Shown piece after piece: positions 1-7,800 of a stretch of DNA of 10,529 bases; the stretch's first letter is position 1, and every line of letters starts with the position of its first letter. The notes under the pieces were generated by a model that saw nothing but the letters and a program-made list of their open reading frames with translations, made no database searches and was not told where the DNA came from. The stretch is from Acidobacteriaceae bacterium. GTDB taxonomy: Bacteria > Acidobacteriota > Terriglobia > Terriglobales > Acidobacteriaceae. A program made the position numbers and the translations under genes. Location of the stretch: assembly GCA_031296355.1 (NCBI GenBank), contig JARLFX010000155.1, forward strand, positions 1 to 10,529, in the 5' to 3' direction.

Positions 1-61
1 GATGAGAAGGAGCAAGAGATAGACGGTTGCCGCCAAGATCGGTTCCACTCAATTTGCTCAT
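1..61 (-). CDS. Possible 5' end of a minus-strand gene, partial
   Basis: On the minus strand an ATG at 61 opens a frame that stays open to the window edge, giving MSKLSGTDLGGNRLSLAPSH. It begins 12 bases after the TAA (74-76) that ends the protein-like frame described at 74-505, a spacing typical of consecutive genes in an operon. No good Shine-Dalgarno is seen (the preceding bases are CTAAAAACAA), and 20 codons are too few to identify anything. No function is suggested. Confidence 0.25.
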   Translation of the reverse strand, partial: MSKLSGTDLGGNRLSLAPSH

Positions 62-73
62 TTGTTTTTAGTG

Positions 74-505
74 TTAGTCATCAACGAGCCCGCTGCTTGA
101 TTTAAGACTCTGAACTTGTTCGTCGAGAACTGAATAGCTGGTGGTGCCCGCAATGACGGCCGGCGCATCATCAGCGCCGCGGGCGACCACAATATCACTC
201 ACGATCACGACAGTTGCAAAGGTCCCTTCCACGTTAGGCAAGCAGGATTCACCCGGTCGCAGATATTGCTGTCCGCGGGAAACCCCGTAATGACATTTTG
301 AAAGTTCTTATTTGAGACGGAGCCGCATTCTCGCGCATTAATAACCAAACGCATCACCGTCGGCCTTGGCTGATCGCGGGGTCAAAGACTGTATGAAAAC
401 TGAAGCAATATTTTGATTCTCTGTCGTCTGCACATCATCGATCAGCTGGTTGGCCTGGAGAAGCAATCGATCTGGCGCATTTGCGGAAGATAAGTTGTTT
501 ATCAG
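74..505 (-). pseudogene. Interrupted, protein-like reading frame (possible decayed gene)
   Basis: On the minus strand one frame is open from 505 to 341 (55 codons, including PDRLLLQANQLIDDV and IASVFIQSLTPRSAKADGD). It is closed by TAA at 338-340 and again at 308-310, then is open from 307 to the TAA at 74-76 (YLRPGESCLPNVEG, then TFATVVIVSDIVVARGADD, ending SLKSSSGLVDD). A second minus-strand frame with its own ATG at 354 covers the gap between (RLVINARECGSVSNKNFQ), as two small indels in one ancestral gene would produce. The residue composition looks like real protein, and a possible gene start follows at 61. I do not recognise the family. A fully noncoding origin remains possible; a sequencing error could also produce the breaks. 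Confidence 0.25.
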
Positions 506-563
506 TTAAATTCTGAAATAATGGTTGCTTTTTATTCAAGATTCGTTGTATCAAGTTCCATAG

Positions 564-594
564 GTGGGAAAGACCCGACTCGCAAGTCTCCCAC
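564..594. repeat. Imperfect inverted repeat / bulged hairpin
   Basis: GTGGGA (564-569) pairs with TCCCAC (589-594) and GAC (572-574) with GTC (586-588), leaving a two-base AA bulge (570-571) and an 11-base loop. No T-run follows, so it is not a standard intrinsic terminator. It could be an operator or an RNA hairpin in a long leader. Confidence 0.5.
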
Positions 595-617
595 GTCAGC
601 CTTCAAGTATAGAGCTG

Positions 618-661
618 AAGACAACTAGATTCTATTTCCCCGTCCCTCTGCTAGTTGTTTT
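618..661. repeat. Inverted repeat AAGACAACTAG / CTAGTTGTTTT
   Basis: ACAACTAG (621-628) is exactly complementary to CTAGTTGT (651-658). A G-T wobble (620/659) and two A-T pairs (619/660, 618/661) extend the arms to 11. The 22-base spacer (629-650) is pyrimidine-rich. The right arm ends in TTTT then G, so a weak terminator-like structure is possible, as is a protein-binding site about 200 bases upstream of the toxin start. Confidence 0.5.
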
Positions 662-846
662 GATAACCAGCGGTTGATGCTTCCCTTTGTGCCGAGGAAG
701 ATGGTGTGCGGCCAAAATCGACCGTTGAACAAGTAAAAAATCGGCCATCTCCCGGAGAATCCGTAGTGGCTCGCTTTCTGCGGATTTGTAAGGCCGGCAG
801 GATTGCCAATGGAATTGTGCCCCAGCCTGCGCTCGCGCAGCCGCTT

Positions 847-853
847 AGGAGAG
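847..853 (+). promoter_or_regulatory. Ribosome binding site of the TcA-like gene
   Basis: AGGAGAG lies just before the ATG at 858, with six bases between AGGAG and the start codon, a normal Shine-Dalgarno spacing. The TAG at 846-848, in the same frame as the toxin gene, overlaps this site and rules out any earlier start. I found no convincing sigma70-type -35/-10 pair further upstream. Confidence 0.85.
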
Positions 854-857
854 AACC

Positions 858-1862
858 ATGCCCAATTTCAGCTACCTTGTCGTGCGCGTTCATCCCGATA
901 CGCCGGTTGATAGCGGCACCTTCGGAACCTACCTCGACGGCTTATCCATCAAGGTTTATCGTGCCGACGCGCCACAAACTCCTGCCAACCTTCTTGGTCA
1001 GGTTCCGCCCGCTTCGGGGCTGAGCTACGCGCCGGTGCAATTGATTGAAGTTCCCTTCGCGCCAGGGACATTCATTGCCGCAGTTCCCAAACTTCTCGTC
1101 GACAGCACCAAGCCTGTTTCGCCTAACGACTACGGCAATACCCTGACGCTGGACTCCATTGAAGGCATCGCCTATGGATCGAGCGTGGTTTCACCGGTCG
1201 ACGCGAGCCTCATCAGTGGCGGCACAGCGGTGAACAATCTTGCCGGGACGACCGCGACGGTCAATCAAGAGATCCCAAAATTCCTCGGCGCCGGCACAGT
1301 GGTCACCTTTTATTACCAATATGGCTCGGGCCAACTCTCGATTGCCTCCGATTACAGTTCCTTTTCTTTCGTCATCAACACCGCGGCCTCGGCAACCAAC
1401 AAGACGATCATCAAGATGCAAACCACCAAAGGCATCGCGCCAGGCATGACGGTGAGCGCCGTGTCAGGTGTTGCCGCCAACACCCTGGTAACCGCTGTCT
1501 CCAGCACCACCATCACGCTTTCGAATTCGGTTACGCTCGCTAACAATGCCCCGGTCACCTTCACATGCCTGCTCAATACCGGCATTGTCCAGCACGTCGA
1601 GCCAGAATTGCAGTGGGACGGCCTTTCTCCTTATTTCATTCCGATACCGATGTCTGTGGCGACCGCGGTCATCCCCATACCCAATCAGCCGGTCGGCGAA
1701 TATGTCGACATCGCAGTGGTGGTTACGCGCAACAATATTCTCATTCCAGTCGACCACGAGTTCTACAACGTAATGGTCTTGGTGGACACGTCGCTGCCGA
1801 GTCCCGGCAACTTCCAGAACATCCCGCTTCGGAACACCAGTTTCTATTTAACCCTGCCCGCT
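858..1862 (+). other. Protein region: beta-rich N-terminal domain of the TcA-like protein
   Basis: Residues 1 to about 335 are rich in Val, Thr, Ser, Pro, Gly and aromatic residues with alternating hydrophobic patterns (for example YLVVRVHP, VVTFYYQYG, YVDIAVVVTRNN, FYNVMVLVD), which suggests beta-sandwich folds. I do not recognise the family. Classical TcA proteins reach their VRP1-like region soon after the start, so this block and the roughly 560 residues after it look like an added N-terminal extension. An adhesion or structural role is possible but is only inference. Confidence 0.5.
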
Positions 1863-4800
1863 CCACCGGTCAACAACGGAGCGTTGAGCCTGCTGATGCC
1901 GACCAACGGTACGGCTCCCGCATACGATCAACTTCTGCCTTTGATGGAGGCGGCTTCGCAATACGACTCGTATTTCTCGGGCGTCGATTTGACCCAGCTT
2001 ACAACCGACCAATGCACGCGCATGGCCTACGACATCGTGTGGAGCCAGCAAAATCCCCTGCCACTTCCGCCGGATGCGCTTGAGGATCTCTATACGAATC
2101 CACCCAATAGCGGGGCGAGTAGCAGCAACGGCAACAACAACGGCGACGAGCAGGACCGGCAGCGATGGGAAGGCGCACTCAACAGCTTTTACTCAACGCG
2201 CAACTCAGTCGCTGTGCGGCTGTCAAAGTTTGTCGCCGCGGTCTCTTGCGCTCTCTATTGCGAAGCCACAAGCACTGCGGCGCCGCAGGCCGTACTCGAG
2301 TTTATCGTCGATCCCACTGCCTACGCCGACGCCTCACCCATTGTGAGTGAAGTGTTGCTTACCGGGCTCAATTCCACCATTAACTTTGGAGTGCCCGCAG
2401 CCTTCTTCTATGCGCTCGGCAGCAACCAGGGCATCACCACCACCGCCGCAAGCCGCTACAAATCGGCCTGCGGAGATACCGTCGACCGTTTATTGCAGGA
2501 GTTCGGCCAAGCGGTCATGACCGGCGTCATCACTGATCTGGAAGCGTATTCGCTTCCGCTCAGCTCACCACCCGCGGGAAAGATCAGCTCGGTGCAGGCC
2601 GCGCGTCGCCTCTCGGCGCTCGCCGTGACGCAAAGTTCCACAACGCCCATCGTGCCGCTTCCAGCGACCACCGCATTCGACAACCTGGTCCAGGGGTGGC
2701 TCGGAGCCACTACAGCCAGCGCAGCAGGACCAAGCTACCAGGCCTTCCAGCCAGAGAGCGACGCAATCATCTGGGCACTACTCGCCGGTGTGTCAGTTCC
2801 CGCCAGTGTTTCTGGGGATTACACCGTACAGACGCAGGCGGACGAATCAGGCTATCTCTACCTTGTGCTAAGCGCCATCTCCCGCGGTTACATCGAAACC
2901 GGAACCAGCCAATCCCTGGCCAGCAAGGTGATTGGATGGTTGCCGTCAACGACTAATCCCACTACTCCCAATCCCACCATCGACACGCTCAAAGCAGTTA
3001 CTGCAGCGCAGTGGACCGCATTCTTTACCACCGGGCCGGCTGACCCTACCTGGCTTCCACCCTTCACGCAGCCGGGCAACAATCTCGCGCCTTCACAGTC
3101 GCCGCTCCAGCAGGGTTACGTCTCAATCCAGATCAAGGCTTTCATCCGCGCGGTGCAGAAGTTCTTCAGCGTCTCGTCGATTCCGAACCAGGCGCCGAAT
3201 CTCAATCCGGCTGCACCCTCCTTGTATTCCCTGCCCGACTTTGACGCCATCAGCCAGGCCGTGGGAAATCTAAGCGGGACCTTCGTCTTCGGCGCGGGGC
3301 CGCTTACCCAGGCGCAGATAGACACGGCCGTCCAAGGCATCTTCCCTCCTGAGGAAGTTAGAGCGCAGGCTTGGCTGGCGCGTGCCATCGGCACCATCAA
3401 CGATCTCGCCCTGATTGCGAAGGTGGTTCCGGAGATTTCGCCGAACGCGCAGCCCACGCCAGGAGATATTCGCTTCTCCATCATGGAGGCGCTCTACGCC
3501 CGCGGCTTCACCTCGGCCAGTGACATCACCAAGGTGACCTCCGATGAATTTCAATACGCGACCACAGGTACGGTGGCCTGGGGCTATGTACCGCAACTCT
3601 ATGCGGCCGCGCAGGCCATCGCTCCCAATGCGCCGCAAACTGGAGATGGCTCTTTGCAAGGCTTTGTGCCAGTGAATCCAGATGGAAGCCTCACCGATTG
3701 CATTCCGCCGCCCTCCATCTCGCCGCTTGGTCCAGCCGCCTACCTCAAGGCGCTGCTTGCGCTTCATCAGGATTCGAGCTGCGCCAATCTCCATGACAAC
3801 GATTCCTCCGACACCACGCCGCTGATGGCAGCAACCATCGCCAGTCGTCGCGGTCCGGTGGGCGATATGCTCGCTGATCGCGCCAATTCTTCAACGCTCA
3901 TCCCGTCGATCGATCTCGTGAACGAAAGCCTGGAAAAACTCGCCGCACTGGCGCCGGCTCCAACGTCGGGCGCGGTCTACGATACGGCCACCACCACGCT
4001 CGATGGCTATCCGCTCTGCACTGGCGGATGCAGTGACAAGGAAGACTGCCATTCGCCCGGAGAACTGCTCGAGACCATGCCTCAGTATTCGAGCCCCGCC
4101 GTGCCCACAGCGCAGCCGGATGCATACAAAAATCTCGCAACCGATTTCTCGTCCTGCTGTCTGCCTTACTCGCAGCCTCTCGACATCTCTCGTACCTACC
4201 AGCGCCTTCTCTGCCTCTGCCGCGCCGACACCATGCGCGCCTTTCGCAAGGAGATCACAGAATTTGTCCTGGCTCCTGATGCGTCGCCTTCCAATTTTCA
4301 AAACTATTTATGGCGCTATCCCGTCAAGATCGAGATCGCGATCGAGTACCTTGGCTTCTCGCAACAGGAGGCCGCGGCGCTCTTTGGATACACAGGCGTC
4401 ACTGCCAAGCCAATTCCGCCATGGGGTCTCTACGGATTTGCGTCGGCCGAGCAGAATGACAAAAGCTGGATCCAGACGCTTCAACAGCTCTCGGAGTTTC
4501 TCGAACGCACCTGCCTGACTTACTGCGAGTTCATCGAATTGCAGGCTGTTTCTCCGGTTCCAATCGCCAACGGCAATTCTGATGTAAAAGGTTTCTCCGA
4601 TTGCGAGCCTTGCTGCCTCGATGGAGTCGAACTCTCCTTCGGCACCGACCAGAACCAGGAGGCTGCGCTTGCGGCGCTCGCGCTGTTCATTCGCGTGTGG
4701 CGGGCACTCAAGCATCGCTGCGATGGTTTCAGCTTTGCCGAACTCGCTGACATCTGGAGCGTACTGGGTGGTCTCGCTGGCGGCGTGAACAACATCGAGT

Positions 4801-7800
4801 TCCTGCGCCAGCTTGCTGCACTGGAAATGTTGCGCGACTACTTCCACATGCCGCTCACAGATGCCAAGGAACGTCCCGCACCCGGAGATACGGGCGCAGA
4901 CCGTACGAATTTGCTCGCGTTCTGGGTGGGACCGTCGGCCGCCAAGTGGAACTGGGCCGTCGGTGAATTGCTCGAGCGTGTGCCGAGGGTGGCGCGTGCT
5001 CATCATCGCGCCAAGGATCGCGCACCCGAGTTCCTCAAGCTGATGGCGTCGAATCTCGATCCGCTCTCGCGCCTGGGCGGCTTTGATCCTTCAACTGCCA
5101 CCGATACCTGGTACAGCCGACCTACCTGCACGCTGCGATTCGCCGAAGTGCTGACTAAAATCTACGCATCGGAATTCAGCATTGGCGATATTGTCTTTCT
5201 TACTTCTGCCGCGCCGCACCCCGACGACGAAGATACTTTCCCGCTGCAGGATGAGAACGAGGCGCTCGATCATCCGCTCGATCTGCCCGAGGACCAGCCG
5301 CAGCAGTCACTGCACGCGCTGCGTCACAAGCTGCTTGCCGCGGAAGTAAACGAAGACGGCTGCGAAGCCTGGACATGGCACCGAATCTCCACCAGCATGC
5401 AGCGGGATTTTGGCTACGTTCCCGACGGAACCTCGACCACGCCCGACACATGGCAGACGTTTGGCAAGCACTTCTTTCCCAACCAACTCGCGGCGTCCGG
5501 AATCTCTTTTGCACCGGGCGATCAGCGGTTTGTCTATTCAACTTCCGTGCCTACCCCTCCGCTGATGTGGAATGTTCCGGCCAATGGGCCTTTCCAGTGC
5601 GCCGTCGACTCAGGTACGGGCGCGGTAACCATGTGGTGCACTCTGCCGCTGCGCGATGAAGCAGTGATCGAGAAGCTCACGCACGTGCGCCCGCTCGGCG
5701 CAGCAGAACAAGACGCTGTGCGAGATCTCTACTTTCAGCCCCGCGCAATGCTGGCACAGTTCGCGTTTTTGTTCACGGATTTTGCCTCTGCCGACCGACA
5801 CCTTATTCAGGAACCTGATGAGGAAAAGCGCTGGGACTACTTCAGGCATCACTTTGCGATAGCTCATGAACGCTGCCGCATAATCACCGAACACCTGGCA
5901 AAGAATATTGCCCATGTCCTGGGCTGCGAACACCACGAGGACGACGCGCGAACGGCGTGGCTTGTGTTGCGCGACTTGCTTGCCGACGAAAATGCGCCCG
6001 TGACTCCGCCCACGTGGGAGGATCCCAGCGGCAAGTTGCCCGCCGTTACCTGGAAGTCACGGCCTAATGGCGGTGCTTTTGCCGCGCTGCTTGGGCTCAC
6101 CGGTACTGGCCTGCTAGGAGAGCTATCAACACTGGAAGGCAAGCTCCTCTGGCGCGAGATGCAAGGACCTTTCTGCGCATTCGCCAACGCGCGCGACCAG
6201 GAGAATACTCCGGTTCCAACAATCATGCCGCAGCTTGGTTACACGCCGCCGATGGCGCCAGAGCTCGTCTCCATTCACAACGGCTTCGCTGTGCGCGATA
6301 TGGATGGTTCCTCTTTGGGCGGTGCGCAAGGGTACCAGGCGCAGTGGTCCGGCGTGTTGCTGGTTGACCGTGAAGGCCGCTACGAATTTGACGCGCGCGT
6401 GCCGCAAACCAGGAACGGCAAGAGCGAGTCTCACGAGGATCGTCGTTCGTGGAAGGTCGTTCTCAGTCGTAATCAGAAGACGTGGCTTCTACTCAAAAAC
6501 CATTGGCCAGAGGCCGAAGGCGAACCGGCAGTCTCGCTCAATCTGAAACGCGGAGCCTATCAGCTTCTCATCACGCTGCGCCAGGAGACGCCTGATTTCT
6601 CGCGCCCTGAGTGGCTGCGCCGGCAACACGCAGGACTCGAACTCGACTATCGCGGACCTGATACGCAAGACGAGTGGACTATTATCCCGCGCGAGCGCCT
6701 CTATCTCGACAAGAAAGACGGAACACTGGGCAAAGGTATCGACTATGGCAAAGACGCTACACCGACTCCCGTCACCTTCCTCGACACGCTCTACACCAGC
6801 TCGCTGCGCGACATCCGCCGCACCTACCAGCGCGCATTCAAGGCGGTTCTGTTCGTAAAGCGCTTTCATCTCTCGTCCAAGCCTGCATCGGACGACAGCC
6901 TCTCCGAATTGGGGTACATGCTTGCACAATCCGATCGCTTTGCCGGTGTGGGGTTCGCGCGCAGCGGCGGGGCTTTCAACGCCAGTCTGTGCGACTTCGA
7001 TTTCAATTTCCTTCCGCTCAAGGACAACTATTTGCCGCCCTCCCCTGCGCAGGATCTCCGCGTAGCTCCCGGGCCGTCGCGAGTCGTCGCGCTATTTGAC
7101 CAGTGGGAGCGGCTCTTCGACTACACGCAGGTCCGGCAGCAGGCATTGCAGCACCGCGAGCGGCCAGTTTGGCTGCTCTTCGACGAGGCGCTCAACAAGC
7201 AACCCGCGCACGTGGGATTCCTATTGCGCCATCTCGGAATCGATTCGCGCCACTATGATCTGTTGCTCAACTACTACGTCAGTCCAACTCCGGGCACCCT
7301 ATACGCGCTCACTGCGGCCGATCTCGAAGATGACCGTTGGATGGTGCGGGTGTGGCATGGAGAGCAGTGGATCCGCACACTACTCAAGTGCTTCTGTCCG
7401 AAAGATCTGGGTGAAGCACAACCCGCGACGTGGGCGGGGGATGATCCCGGAACGCCAGTGGGATCGCTGACGATCTCGGGTAACCAGAACCTTGTCGCAT
7501 TCGTATGCGACGGCTTCTTCGGTGGCGAGAAACCATGGCGCTACGCTGAAATAAAGCGCGCCAACGACGGACTGCGTGAGCGCGCGCGCAAAGCTCTTAT
7601 TGCTTACCTTTGCCATGGCAATCGCTTGGCTCTCCCGTGGAATGCGGGTAGCTACGCCACCTGCGCCCGCGATTTAAGTGACTATCTGCTTCAGGATGTG
7701 GAAGCGGGTCTCTGTCAAAGAGCTAGCCGCGTTGACGAGGCTGTTTCCGCTGTCCATAGCTTCGTGCGTCGCGCGCGCCTGGGTCTGGAGCCTGGCTGGA

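Larger units (their letters stand above)
506..857. other. Intergenic region upstream of the TcA-like gene
   Basis: About 350 bases without a convincing gene, lower in GC than the toxin gene. It contains two inverted repeats (564-594, 618-661) and the ribosome binding site at 847-853. If the minus-strand remnant to the left is or was a gene, the arrangement is divergent and this stretch holds the promoter region of the toxin gene. I see no strong -35/-10 pair, tRNA, riboswitch or terminator with a T-tract. Confidence 0.6.

Noticed and set aside
525..552. TTGCTT - 16 bases - TGTATC as a promoter for the toxin
   Set aside because: It matches the -35 and -10 consensus poorly and lies more than 300 bases from the start codon, so it cannot be supported.
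651..893. 80-codon minus-strand frame in the upstream region
   Set aside because: It overlaps the toxin start and its ribosome binding site, has no ribosome binding site of its own and no recognisable sequence.
706..1023. Possible small + strand gene just upstream of and overlapping the toxin start
   Set aside because: It runs 166 bases into the toxin gene in another frame, has no clear ribosome binding site and starts with a non-ATG codon. Its translation resembles no family I know.
1565..2083. 172-codon + strand frame overlapping the toxin N-terminus
   Set aside because: It is Arg/Ser/His-rich, shadow-like sequence out of frame with a continuous coding frame and has no convincing start context.
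4308..5006. 232-codon open frame on the minus strand
   Set aside because: It lies wholly inside the TcA-like gene, opposite recognisable family motifs such as FIRVWRAL. It is rich in Arg/Glu/Gly, as expected for the antisense of a GC-rich gene.
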